NCBI RefSeq assembly: GCF_003438995.1
Contig: NZ_QSUN01000025.1
Location: forward strand, 1 to 46,154
Direction of reading: 5' to 3'
Length of the DNA: 46,154 nt
From: Bacteroides sp. OM05-12
GTDB lineage: Bacteria > Bacteroidota > Bacteroidia > Bacteroidales > Bacteroidaceae
Below, piece by piece: positions 15,828 through 24,468 of this stretch (position 1 is the first letter of the stretch; each line of letters starts with the position of its first letter). A program made the translations under genes and the position numbers. The notes under the pieces are model-generated. The model worked only from the letters and a program-made list of their open reading frames with translations. It made no database searches and was not told where the DNA came from.

Positions 15828-16412
15828 ATGCAAAATAGCAGCAGGAAAACCATATTTACCACCGTTTCCATAGACAAGGAAACCGGCGGGTTAGTAGAAA
15901 AGATAGGCAAACGCTATTCGCTGAAAAAAGCGGAAGTAGTGAAACAGGCTTTCAAGTATATCGACAAGGCAAATATCAATCCTGCCGATGCCCCCGAATC
16001 GGTCAAAGCCGAACTTTCCAAAATCAACAAACGGCAGGATGATATTATTCGTTTCATTCGGAACTACGAGGAAAAGGAACTTAACCCGATGATACGGGCG
16101 ACCAATTCAATAGCCGTCCGCTTCGATGGCATTGTGAAAGCATTGGAAACGCTTGTTCTTTCACAATTAGAGAAGAATCAGGAGAAATACAACGCCGTTC
16201 TGCAAAGGATAAGCGATAAATTTACCGAGCATGCCAATGTGATAAATGGTCAGGGCAAGCAAATCGGCACATTACAACAGGTACAGAAAAGAGATAACGA
16301 AAAACTTTTGAAGTTGATTAGCCTTTATGCGGAGTTGGCAGCTTGCGGAGTGATGGACGGCAAACGTAAAGAAAACCTAAAAGCAGAAATAACGCACCTG
16401 ATAAACGAATAG
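15828..16412 (+). CDS. BfmA/BtgA-type mobilization accessory protein
   Basis: The N terminus of this 194-residue protein (KTIFTTVSIDKETGGLVEKIGKRYSLKKAEVVKQAF) has a ribbon-helix-helix look, consistent with oriT binding. It is followed by long coiled-coil helices rich in Lys, Glu and Gln (about 65-180). Layout and position match the small mobilization proteins BfmA/BtgA of Bacteroides mobilizable elements, which form the relaxosome with the relaxase. It begins 88 bp after the oriT-like hairpins and ends 5 bp before the relaxase gene. It is fully open. Confidence 0.85.
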   Translation: MQNSSRKTIFTTVSIDKETGGLVEKIGKRYSLKKAEVVKQAFKYIDKANINPADAPESVKAELSKINKRQDDIIRFIRNYEEKELNPMIRATNSIAVRFDGIVKALETLVLSQLEKNQEKYNAVLQRISDKFTEHANVINGQGKQIGTLQQVQKRDNEKLLKLISLYAELAACGVMDGKRKENLKAEITHLINE

Positions 16413-16417
16413 TAAGC

Positions 16418-17398
16418 ATGAATATAGATTTTCCGCCACCATCAAACGGAGTTTACAACAATGCAGGTAGCAGCCGACAGTTGGCAAATTATTGCGAGCA
16501 TGAAGATTTGCAACGGATGGAGCAGGGAATTTATACCGAAGGCTTTTTCAACCTTACGGATGATAATGTCTATAAATCCCAAGTTGTAAAAGACATTGAG
16601 GGGAACATCGGGCAACTGCTAAAAACGGATGCCAAGTTTTACGCCGTCCATGTCAGCCCATCGGAAAAGGAACTGCAAGCGATGGGCAGCACGAAACAGG
16701 AACAAGCCGAAGCCATGAAACGGTATATCCGAGAAGTGCTCATTCCCGAATACGCCAAGAATTTCAATAAAGGACTATCGGCAGAGGACATAAAATTCTA
16801 TGGCAAAATCCATTTCAATCGCGACCGTTCCGACAATAAACTGAACATGCACTGCCATTTGATTGTAAGCCGTAAAGACCAATCGAACAAAATCAAGATA
16901 AGTCCGCTTACCAACAACCGCAACACCAAGAAAGGCGTTATCACAGGCGGTTTTGACCGTACAACCTTATTTGAGAATGTAGAAAAAGGTTTTGATAAAC
17001 TGTTCGGCTATAATCAGCAACTATCCGAAACGTTCGAGTTTTGCAACACCATGAAAAATGGCAGTATGACAGATAAACTACGGATGCAGGAACGGGAACT
17101 GAAAGCCCCCGAACAAAATTTTGCTGGTGAAAAGAAAAAGATTGTTGATATACAAACAGATGAAAATATAAAAACACAAATAAAAATATAAAAAACGATT
17201 TCAGATACTTCAATACAACAGCAAATCAGTACGTCAGTAAATCAATCAACTAATAATTCGGTAGGTCAATCAAACGATGGAAATGGTTTGTCTTCTTTGT
17301 TTTCGATACTTCCATCGGCTGCGGATGTCAATCCAGTGGATGAACAACAAGCATCGAAACCCAAGAAAAAGAAGAAACGAAGACCAAGATTTAGTTGA
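16418..17398 (+). pseudogene. BtgB-like (DUF5712) relaxase, truncated by an in-frame stop
   Basis: The frame is open to a TAA at 17189-17191 (257 residues). It continues without frameshift for another 68 codons (KTISDTSIQQQISTSVNQS ... NPVDEQQASKPKKKKKRRPRFS) to the natural stop at 17396-17398. The tail has the Lys/Arg-rich end usual for these relaxases. The catalytic part remains: an N-terminal region around YCEHEDLQRMEQG and the HxH metal motif NMHCHLIVSRKDQ that follows KIHFNRDRSDNK. A truncated protein might still nick oriT but lacks the basic tail, so mobilization may be weakened. A single nonsense mutation (for example CAA to TAA) is the simplest cause. Confidence 0.8.
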
Positions 17399-17417
17399 AA
17401 AAATTAGATTTATATTG

Positions 17418-17533
17418 TGCCAAAAGTTATCTCCCGTCCAACTTCGGTTATTTCCCGTTCATGGCTTCCCAGCCCGTTCTGAAGGGCGGAAGCCCCACGA
17501 GAATAACCGATAGTCCGAGAATTACTTTTGGCA
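17418..17533. repeat. 116-bp multi-stem imperfect palindrome
   Basis: The outer arms TGCCAAAAGT (17418-17427) and ACTTTTGGCA (17524-17533) are exact. Inside are TCGGTTATT/AATAACCGA, GGCTTCC/GGAAGCC and GCCC/GGGC, all nested on one centre. It lies between the mobilization genes and the defence cargo. It does not match a terminator. It could be a folded single-strand recombination site, the remnant of a small transposable element, or a structured RNA. Confidence 0.65.
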
Positions 17534-17646
17534 GTGTAATGGCGATTTTATGCAGCTTCATAATAGCGTGGTTCAGAAGATTATTATGTGCTGAAAATCA
17601 TCAAAATACCAATAGAAATTAGCATCTTTACTCAAAATTTTAGAAA

Positions 17647-18603
17647 ATGAGCAATTATATCTATTTAGACTGGAATATTTTTAATAAGATAGAAAAAATG
17701 GATGACTTGGATGAAGAAGAGAAACAAGTTTATTCAACAATTGAAGGATTAATAGTTAGTGAGAAGATTACAACTCCTTACTCTAATGCTCATATTAATG
17801 ATTTGCTACGAGGATATGCTAATAATCCTGTTTACATTCCACAGCACCTCAATACTATCAAGCGTCTAACGAATAACCTTTGTATTGTTCAATATTGGGG
17901 AAATACTCAATCAACATGGCATTATCGAGATGTTGATGAATTTTTCAATTCGGCATTAAATGAAAAAGACAGAACTTCTGATTCATTTCTTGGACTTATG
18001 GACTGCGATGACACAGGCTTGATGAGAAAAGCTATGGAAATGTATCGTTTTATCCATGTGCCATCAAATTTTAAAGAGATATACAAGGCTGCTCCAATTT
18101 TCAATTTAATGTTTCCACAAACAAAATCGGAAATGAATATGCTTGCACTGATGGAAGATATTTATAATTTTTCAAATAATGCAAAGAAAGATTATTCGCT
18201 TTACAAATCACTGAAGACGTATATAAATCAAAGTAAAACGAAACTTAAACAACAAAAAGATTTGTTTAAAGGAATTAATAAAGACCTCCCTTCATATTTG
18301 GAATCTGACAAATTTTGGGAAGAATATGCTCCGAAGAATAAAACAAGTGACAATCCTGCATATCAAAAAATTACTGATACTTATTTTAGAATTGATTTTA
18401 AAGGATACAAATCGGATGCTCGATTTTCAAATATGATTGATGATGCTTTACATGTGTTTTATGGAGCTCATTGTGACTACTTTCTAACCATAGATGATAA
18501 GTGTCATTATAAAGCGGCAGAAACTTATCATAAGTTAGGGATTATGACAAAAGCACTTAAGCCAACAGAGTTTGTTAACAATCTTGGAATATTAAAAACA
18601 TAA
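17647..18603 (+). CDS. PIN-like nuclease-type protein, putative defence component
   Basis: This 318-residue protein has the acidic layout of a PIN-like RNase. It starts YIYLDWNIFNKI (D8), and near the end residues 262-284 read NMIDDALHVFYGAHCDYFLT followed by IDD. D8, D265/D266, D277 and D283 could form the metal site, with H269 following the acidic pair. A 180-residue helical insert (about 70-255) separates the two halves, much longer than in VapC toxins. No antitoxin-like gene precedes it. The next gene, 71 bp downstream, encodes a 1,108-residue protein, and the two form an AT-rich unit unlike their mob neighbours. I infer a defence or abortive-infection role from context only. Confidence 0.7.
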   Translation: MSNYIYLDWNIFNKIEKMDDLDEEEKQVYSTIEGLIVSEKITTPYSNAHINDLLRGYANNPVYIPQHLNTIKRLTNNLCIVQYWGNTQSTWHYRDVDEFFNSALNEKDRTSDSFLGLMDCDDTGLMRKAMEMYRFIHVPSNFKEIYKAAPIFNLMFPQTKSEMNMLALMEDIYNFSNNAKKDYSLYKSLKTYINQSKTKLKQQKDLFKGINKDLPSYLESDKFWEEYAPKNKTSDNPAYQKITDTYFRIDFKGYKSDARFSNMIDDALHVFYGAHCDYFLTIDDKCHYKAAETYHKLGIMTKALKPTEFVNNLGILKT

Positions 18604-18674
18604 AACGTTAATGTTCCATTTTGCGGCTGATAAACGCAGAGTGTAGTTAAAGGTATAAATATTATGGTTTAAAA

Positions 18675-21600
18675 ATGACTTATATGAATAAAACAACAAG
18701 AAATAATGAAATAACAGAGGAAATGATGAAAGATTCAAGATTATTTCCCCTGTTCTGTGATACAACAAAATTATTATTTCAATTATTTGTATTAGAAATT
18801 AAGAATAATGACACCAATGAAAAAATATATAAGATTGTATATGGTTTGTGTATAAGAACTACTCGAGAAGATGTAAGTGATGAATACTTTTGTAGTGATT
18901 TCAACAAGGTTTATACTTCCATTAATAATACGTATTCTATTTCCAAAATCAGCATCTACAATTATCCTTCAATAATTATTGACTTAGTTAATGAGTTATT
19001 ATTAGGAAAAAGCCTAAAAAATGCAAGTGACAAATTAAATGCTAATAAATTAAAATTTGATGTATTTTATGCGAAAAACTTCAGTATACGTCCTGTCATT
19101 TTCAACGAAACAAATACTTTCATTTCTCGCAATCCGTATGAAAAAAACGCATTGATTAGTCCATTTAAAGATATTCCTTCTTTTACTTTAATTATCTACA
19201 ATTTAGATAAAATGAATGTTCTTTTTATAGATGAGAAGATAAAGAACTCTGCTTTATTATCAGTGCTAAAATATTTACAAGAAGAAACCAACTTGCCTTT
19301 TCTGACAACGGGTTGTGTCCGATTTGGTAATATTGAATTTATCAATACTCAATGCGCCGATGAATTTGAAGTCGGGTATGTAAATTCTGGAACTATTAAA
19401 GAAACTATCACAATTGATTGCAAAGAAGAATCCATTTGTAAGAAGATTTCTATTTCAATAAAACCCAATATTTATACTTGCTCTAAAAAACTGTTAATTA
19501 ATTGTTTCTTGAAAAATGGGGAACAAGTGATATTAGATGAATGCAAGGAAATATTTCACGAAAAGGAACAAAATCTCTCAATCATTTTTGAGAGCCAAGA
19601 ACAAATAGGGAGTATTTCTATAAGTATTTGGAAAGAAGAAAATAATGTATTTCAAATATGGTATAAATATTCTGTAACATTGTGCCGGCAAATTCAATTT
19701 AATATGGGAATGGTTGGTTTGCATGGAATTGTGCAATCTCCTTGGTTGGACGCCATTGAAAATAGTAATAAGAAGACGAAAGAAAAAATATCAGAGGCTA
19801 AAAAAATATCGAAAACATCATATCAATCCTCAACCATTGGTCAATATACTCAAGACCCTTGGGTGGAAATAGATAGAACTTTTTCCAAATATGTTAATCG
19901 AATAAATCCAAAAAAGTCTGATGCTGAATTCTTCCCACAAGGTTGGGATGCGAAAACGGAGGAACATGGCTCTATTTCTTTTTTAGAATGGTTTAAGGAA
20001 CAAACAAAAAATGCTAAACAAGTAGTTATTCAAGACCCTTTTTACGATATTTTAGGATTAGAATTTCTTGTCCGAACAACGAATGCGGATACAAATTATA
20101 TCATCCTTACTTGCACGCAAGTAACATCAACAGATGACGATAAAAAAGAAACAACTGATAGTTCTAAATTTAATTTATACTCTCAAATTTTTAGCATATT
20201 TCGAAAGAGAAAAAAACCTAAAAAGGATATAGAGCCTAATAGAGCAACTAGAATAAAGTCATTTATTTTTTCAAATCCTTCATTATGTGATTCACTGAAG
20301 TTAAGTATTTATGATATGAGGAGCACAGGAGGTGGAGATATAAATCTTTTGCATGACCGGTATATTCTAATTTTTAACGGAAATATATTGCAAAAGGGGT
20401 TCCATTTATCAAATTCAATACAAGGAGCAACGAAAAAGCAACCATTGCTTATCACGCCCATTCCAGAGGATGTACTTCAAAAAGTTAATAACCATATCAA
20501 TGATTTAATCAGTAAAACAGAAATCGAAAATAGTGTTATTAAAATAATCCCATTGTATAATTATAAAGACACAAAAACGAAATTAGAAATCAATGATGAG
20601 GAAAAAATAGCTAATGCAAAATTGTATGAGCAATTGAAACTAGAAATTACAAAAGATGAAAATGTATCGAAAAATGTCATTGAAAATTTTATATCTAAGG
20701 CTTTATCGAAAAAAACATTTCCTGAATTTTGGGCAACTTTCGGATATCTATTAGCAACAACGACCCATGATGATAAAATCATATCTATATTAGAAACAGT
20801 AGATAATCCAATGTTTGCTGTTGAATTAAGAAAATATATGGAATCAACTATCTCTGCAAAATTTCCGCTTGGATTTTCTCAAAGAAGACGTTACCGAGAA
20901 CATGATTTTCATTTTTTATTCATTGAAGAATTTAAAGATATTGTCGAAAAGATTGTACGATTGGGTGACTATATATCGGAAACTTATGGTTATGGTAATT
21001 ATGGCGTCTATTATGGTTGTAGCTTACTTTTAAATATTAATTTTAATGAATACATTACACTCATAGAATTCATTAAAAATCAATATGCCAGAAACAAAAA
21101 TAAAGATTTGAAAAATGCTCCATTGTCCAAGTTGTCAACGATTTTATTTGCCAACTTATTAGAATCTCTATTTTGGCGAGATGACTCAGGTGTTTTAACA
21201 GAAAAAATACTTCACAGCAATATCCCTTTTATGAAAGCAGTGGCAACATCTGCACTTATTTCTAATATTCTGAAAGAAACTCCAAGTATAACATTTGATA
21301 AATTTAAAAGATTGCTATTTAGTAATTTATCTATTGATGAATCACTGTGCGCTTTTGTTATCTGCTTGCTTAACCATAAATTCAGGAATCGACATATTGA
21401 TACCCCTCTTGAATCTAGTGTTTTATCTTCTATTTCATCTGTTTTAGTTGAAAATTATAGCAAAGACCGACTTGAAAATATGTTTAGGCAGATATTGTAT
21501 TCTCACTATCCATCGATTGAGAAAAAATTTGCAGAAGAAGTTTTGTTGAAATTAGAGGCAGAAAATTTAATTGATGCTAAAGCTATATTTCAATTATGGA

Positions 21601-22001
21601 GTGATGAATTTTTAGCATTAATCGGCAATTTCGATTCTGTTCGGAATTATTCGGGAATTATCGATATGACAGGTTGGTCTTTTCAAATTATTGACAAAGA
21701 AAATAAAGATAAGTTTGTTGAGAAATTGAGAAGATTATTAAAAAAAGAAATAAATGAAATCAGAAAACCTTTTAGAAAAGAAACAAAAGAATGGAGTACA
21801 TCATTTGAAAGGATTTTATTGATTAAAACGGTTCTAATGATAGCCGTTTTATATACACGAGAAACAACCGATTGCTCTGATGAAATTCAAATAATAAACG
21901 AAATAGGCAAATTGGAGAGAGATTATCAATACAATAAAGATTATAGCACGATATATTCTTTTTCTCAACAAATTGAAACTGAATACGAAAAAGTAATCTA
22001 A
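18675..22001 (+). CDS. 1,108-residue protein with a PLD-like domain, putative defence effector
   Basis: I do not recognise this family firmly. Residues about 1-220 are alpha/beta. A beta-rich segment (about 235-350, SISIWKEENNVFQIWYKYS) follows. Residues about 420-620 resemble a phospholipase D-type phosphodiesterase: FLEWFKEQTKNAKQVVIQDP, FYDILGLEFL, then LLHDRYILIF (H560) and GFHLSNSIQGA. It has HDRY in place of the strict HxK motif. The rest (about 630-1108) is a helical-repeat-like region. It could belong to the large proteins labelled VPA1262-type, which I could not verify. It is co-oriented with the PIN-like gene (71-bp gap), low in GC, and lies between a relaxase and AbiE, a typical place for anti-phage genes. 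Confidence 0.6.
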   Translation: MTYMNKTTRNNEITEEMMKDSRLFPLFCDTTKLLFQLFVLEIKNNDTNEKIYKIVYGLCIRTTREDVSDEYFCSDFNKVYTSINNTYSISKISIYNYPSIIIDLVNELLLGKSLKNASDKLNANKLKFDVFYAKNFSIRPVIFNETNTFISRNPYEKNALISPFKDIPSFTLIIYNLDKMNVLFIDEKIKNSALLSVLKYLQEETNLPFLTTGCVRFGNIEFINTQCADEFEVGYVNSGTIKETITIDCKEESICKKISISIKPNIYTCSKKLLINCFLKNGEQVILDECKEIFHEKEQNLSIIFESQEQIGSISISIWKEENNVFQIWYKYSVTLCRQIQFNMGMVGLHGIVQSPWLDAIENSNKKTKEKISEAKKISKTSYQSSTIGQYTQDPWVEIDRTFSKYVNRINPKKSDAEFFPQGWDAKTEEHGSISFLEWFKEQTKNAKQVVIQDPFYDILGLEFLVRTTNADTNYIILTCTQVTSTDDDKKETTDSSKFNLYSQIFSIFRKRKKPKKDIEPNRATRIKSFIFSNPSLCDSLKLSIYDMRSTGGGDINLLHDRYILIFNGNILQKGFHLSNSIQGATKKQPLLITPIPEDVLQKVNNHINDLISKTEIENSVIKIIPLYNYKDTKTKLEINDEEKIANAKLYEQLKLEITKDENVSKNVIENFISKALSKKTFPEFWATFGYLLATTTHDDKIISILETVDNPMFAVELRKYMESTISAKFPLGFSQRRRYREHDFHFLFIEEFKDIVEKIVRLGDYISETYGYGNYGVYYGCSLLLNINFNEYITLIEFIKNQYARNKNKDLKNAPLSKLSTILFANLLESLFWRDDSGVLTEKILHSNIPFMKAVATSALISNILKETPSITFDKFKRLLFSNLSIDESLCAFVICLLNHKFRNRHIDTPLESSVLSSISSVLVENYSKDRLENMFRQILYSHYPSIEKKFAEEVLLKLEAENLIDAKAIFQLWSDEFLALIGNFDSVRNYSGIIDMTGWSFQIIDKENKDKFVEKLRRLLKKEINEIRKPFRKETKEWSTSFERILLIKTVLMIAVLYTRETTDCSDEIQIINEIGKLERDYQYNKDYSTIYSFSQQIETEYEKVI

Positions 22002-22023
22002 GACACTATATTTCTGTACTATC

Positions 22024-22056
22024 GACAAGACAAAAATAGTCTATTTTCGTCTCGTC
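22024..22056. promoter_or_regulatory. 33-bp palindrome upstream of abiE, candidate AbiEi operator
   Basis: Sixteen-base arms around T22040 pair at 14 of 16 positions (GACAAGACAAAAATAG against its complement). It lies between the end of the 1,108-residue gene and the abiE promoter. AbiEi antitoxins are known to repress their own promoter by binding inverted repeats, so an operator is likely; a terminator for the upstream gene is the alternative. Confidence 0.55.
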
Positions 22057-22115
22057 AACAGAACAAGAATATCTTCAATTCATCCCAAATATTTTATTTT
22101 GTTTCTAAAATGCAC

Positions 22116-22123
22116 TATATTTG
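22116..22123 (+). promoter_or_regulatory. -7 element of the abiE operon
   Basis: TATATTTG matches TAnnTTTG, 27 bp before the abiEi ATG. An upstream TTTG (22098-22101) is only 14 bp away, shorter than consensus. Confidence 0.5.
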
Positions 22124-22149
22124 CAGCATAATGGAAACAAAATAAAGAA

Positions 22150-22767
22150 ATGAAATTTCTGGAATTTAAGGAACAGCTATTTGATTTGGCATGCTTCAAT
22201 ATCTATCAGGTATATGCATGGCAACCGGATTTTGACCGCAACAACCTTACACGTTGGGCGAAGAAAGGATATCTTATCCGGTTACGTCAGAGGTATTTCG
22301 CTTTCTCGGAATATAAGAGCAAGCCGGATTATTCCCTTTATTTTGCCAATCGGATTTACCGTCCGTCCTATATCAGCCTGCACACGGCATTGGCGTTTTA
22401 TGGGATAATACCGGAAGCAGTGATACAGATTACCAGTGTGACGTCATTAAAAACGGCATCATTCGCCAATGACTTTGGCGAATACTCTTATAAGAACGTC
22501 AAAGAAAACCTGATGTTCGGATACGAGTTAAAGCTAATGGCAGACAATCGCACCATACAGTTTGCCACACCTGAAAAGGCATTACTTGATTTGCTGTATC
22601 TTTATCCGTTCTATGATAGCAAGCAGGAATTGGAAGAACTGCGGTTGGATGAAAATTACCTGCAAGATGATTTAAACAAGGATTTACTAATGGACTACTG
22701 TGCCAAGTTTCAAAGCAAGGCGCTTGACCATCGGGTAAAGTTACTTTTTAAGACTTACGATTTATGA
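22150..22767 (+). CDS. AbiEi-type antitoxin (type IV toxin-antitoxin system)
   Basis: This 205-residue protein has an N-terminal winged-HTH (FNIYQVYAWQPDFDRNNLTRWAKKGYLIRLRQRYFAFS) and the AbiEi C-terminal domain: PSYISLHTALAFYGIIPEAVIQITSVTSLKT, then the ATPEKALLDLLYLYP motif. AbiEi represses its own operon and counteracts AbiEii without direct binding. Its stop overlaps the start of the toxin gene by 4 bp (ATGA), so the two are translationally coupled. The system is a known abortive-infection module. Confidence 0.9.
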   Translation: MKFLEFKEQLFDLACFNIYQVYAWQPDFDRNNLTRWAKKGYLIRLRQRYFAFSEYKSKPDYSLYFANRIYRPSYISLHTALAFYGIIPEAVIQITSVTSLKTASFANDFGEYSYKNVKENLMFGYELKLMADNRTIQFATPEKALLDLLYLYPFYDSKQELEELRLDENYLQDDLNKDLLMDYCAKFQSKALDHRVKLLFKTYDL

Positions 22768-23552
22768 TACAGATTGAACAAATAAGAAGTTATTTTCCGG
22801 CTCAAATCCGTGGAAATTCGGGTTTCGATAAACACATACTGAAAGAGTATTTACAGTTGATGATTCTGGATTACCTTTCTTCTACGCCAAGCATCCAAAA
22901 GATGGCTTTTATCGGTGGGACAAATCTGCGTTTGGTAAAAGGGATAGACCGATTCTCAGAAGATTTGGATTTTGACTGCAAAGACCTCTCGAAAGAAGAA
23001 TTTATTGAAATAACAAACGGAGTAATTCAGTTTTTGGAACGTTCTGGGTTACGAGTGGAAGCAAAGGACAAAGAAAATCCGAAACTAACAGCTTTCCGGC
23101 GCAATATCCATTTTCCTGAACTATTATTCGATTTGGGGTTGAGTGGACACAAGGAAGAACGTTTTTTGATAAAGGTCGAAAGCCAAGACCAAGGAATCGT
23201 TTATCCTCCAGTTATCACAAATATTAAAGGCTGCGGATTCTTTTTCCCGTTTCCCGTTCCTTCCGATGGTGTATTATGCAGCATGAAAATTGCCGCTATG
23301 TTAGCCCGTGCCAAAGGCCGTGATTTTTACGACCTGATGTTTCTACTATCACAAGCAAAACCCGATTACGATTTTCTTTCAAAGCGTTGCGAAGTGCATA
23401 ATTTGCAAGAGTTCAAGCAAGCGACAGCCGAATTGCTGAAAACAATTGATTTGAAGAAGAAGCAAAAGGATTTTGAACACTTGCTTTTCAATAAAGCAAA
23501 TAGTGAGAAGATTTTAAGGTTTGGTGAGTTTGTAGATTCGCTTACAGAATAA
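22764..23552 (+). CDS. AbiEii-type nucleotidyltransferase toxin
   Basis: This 262-residue protein has the DNA polymerase beta-type nucleotidyltransferase motif of AbiEii/MenT: MAFIGGTNLRLVKGIDRFS (G51-G52-T53) followed by EDLDFD (66-71), whose acids bind metal. The later KVESQDQGI, CSMKIAAMLARAKGRDFYDL and LLSQAKPD segments fit the family. Such toxins add nucleotides to tRNA acceptor ends and so stop translation. It overlaps abiEi by 4 bp. An exact 12-bp inverted repeat follows two bases after its stop. The right end of the element lies 330 bp further on. Confidence 0.92.
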   Translation: MIQIEQIRSYFPAQIRGNSGFDKHILKEYLQLMILDYLSSTPSIQKMAFIGGTNLRLVKGIDRFSEDLDFDCKDLSKEEFIEITNGVIQFLERSGLRVEAKDKENPKLTAFRRNIHFPELLFDLGLSGHKEERFLIKVESQDQGIVYPPVITNIKGCGFFFPFPVPSDGVLCSMKIAAMLARAKGRDFYDLMFLLSQAKPDYDFLSKRCEVHNLQEFKQATAELLKTIDLKKKQKDFEHLLFNKANSEKILRFGEFVDSLTE

Positions 23553-23554
23553 TT

Positions 23555-23582
23555 CAGTTCCGAAATGGGCATTTCGGAACTG
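23555..23582 (+). terminator. Hairpin after abiEii
   Basis: CAGTTCCGAAAT and ATTTCGGAACTG form a perfect 12-bp stem with loop GGGC, two bases after the stop codon. The following tract is only weakly T-rich. Confidence 0.7.
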
Positions 23583-23884
23583 ACGGTTTCGAAACAAAGA
23601 AAAAGCAAATTAAACAGCCGTAAATTTTACCGCCATAAAAATTCCATTTCTATTTCTATTGTGTATTATTTTTACTGAATAACAGAAATAGAATGACTGA
23701 TTGTTTCAACTTTTCGGGCAAATAATGGATTGATTTAATATTCTTTCTTACCTTTGCACTAACAATCGTGTTAAATCACGGGTAGAACGATGAGAAATAA
23801 TCGTGTGCTAAATCGTGTGGATTTTCCAATAGAAGAAAAGATAAGTCGATGATTGTCAATGGTGATACGTAAAGCGTTCACTTT
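23583..23884. other. Right-end non-coding region of element 1
   Basis: No gene is visible. It holds GTGCTAAATCGTG (23805-23817) and TAAGTCGATGATTGTC (23842-23857), direct copies of the left-end repeats at 5830 and 5884, and the small inverted repeat CGTG-TTAAAT-CACG at 23767-23780. These are likely integrase or excisionase binding sites. Confidence 0.6.
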
Positions 23885-23963
23885 CTGGTGGCACCACTTT
23901 TAAAAGACTTCAAATTTGGTAAATCCCTGAAAATTAAACATTTCAGGGATTTTCTTTTTCTCC
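23885..23963. repeat. Right attachment-site repeat (attR) of element 1
   Basis: These 79 bp are identical to 5713-5791 and extend to 23991 with three mismatches. They begin with the 12-nt tRNA-Phe 3' end but lack the rest of the tRNA, which marks this as the non-target side. Confidence 0.9.
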
Positions 23964-24000
23964 TGATCCGCATGTTTTTGGCAAAATAACGGATCTGCGT

Positions 24001-24176
24001 AAAAACCTGAGAGATTTTCATCTTATGCATATAGTTTAGTAAGTCTATACAAGAAGAAAGCTTTATTCCTTACTTTCCTGAATTGTACTCTAAAAGCTTT
24101 GAGCAACTGTAAATTTCCCATTCAGTGGTTTTTCAGGAATTAATATAAAAACCTGAGAGATCTTCATATCATGCAT
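24001..24176. repeat. Two imperfect 30-bp direct repeats
   Basis: 24001-24030 and 24147-24176 match at 27 of 30 positions; both start AAAAACCTGAGAGAT. They lie in the chromosomal bridge between attR and tRNA-Pro, 146 bp apart, with no gene between them. Confidence 0.6.
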
Positions 24177-24236
24177 GTAAATGGGTTATTTGATAATAAA
24201 GCAAGACTTGAATTAACAGAGCAGCTACTATTAAAC

Positions 24237-24273
24237 AAAAAAGGTTTAACTTATTAAAAGTCAAACCTTTTTG
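24237..24273 (-). terminator. Terminator of tRNA-Pro
   Basis: On the minus strand AAAGGTTTGAC pairs with GTTAAACCTTT and ends in a run of T (A-run 24237-24242 on the plus strand). It starts immediately after the tRNA. Confidence 0.8.
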
Positions 24274-24346
24274 TCGGAATGAGGCGACTCGAACGCCCGA
24301 CCCCTACGTCCCGAACGTAGTGCGCTACCAACTGCGCTACATTCCG
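24274..24346 (-). tRNA. tRNA-Pro (anticodon CGG)
   Basis: On the minus strand a 73-nt cloverleaf begins CGGAATG and closes with CATTCCG plus discriminator A. The D arm is GCGCAGTTGGTAGCGC. The anticodon arm CTACG-TTCGGGA-CGTAG gives CGG, and the T arm contains GTTCGAGTC. CCA is not encoded. It marks authentic chromosome between the two integrated elements. Confidence 0.95.
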
Positions 24347-24420
24347 TCTTGTTTAGCGAGTGCAAATGTAAAGCAAATATTTTAATTAAAGAAGAATTCT
24401 CAAGAAAATTTGCAGAAAAA

Positions 24421-24451
24421 TTTGTAGGTATAAAAAATATACCTACCTTTG
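24421..24451 (+). promoter_or_regulatory. Promoter of the second tRNA-Phe
   Basis: TTTG (24421-24424) and TACCTTTG (24444-24451) are spaced by 19 bp, the same arrangement as before copy 1. Confidence 0.8.
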
Positions 24452-24468
24452 CATCCGCAAACCAAAAA

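Larger units (their letters stand above)
5713..23991. mobile_element. Element 1: tRNA-Phe-integrated mobilizable element with defence cargo
   Basis: Direct att repeats bound about 18.2 kb of accessory DNA. At one end is a tyrosine integrase. In the middle are an oriT-like hairpin cluster, a BfmA/BtgA-type accessory protein and a DUF5712/BtgB-like relaxase. The right half is cargo (PIN-like plus 1,108-residue protein, then AbiE). There are no conjugation (tra) genes, so it would depend on a helper element. Three genes look damaged: the relaxase tail, an RteC-like gene and a small open frame at 11708. A group II intron sits inside an HTH gene. Whether it still moves cannot be told from sequence. 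Confidence 0.88.

Noticed and set aside
16941..17622. Small ORFs around the relaxase end and the 116-bp palindrome
   Set aside because: They overlap the relaxase reading frame or the palindrome and show no protein-like conservation.
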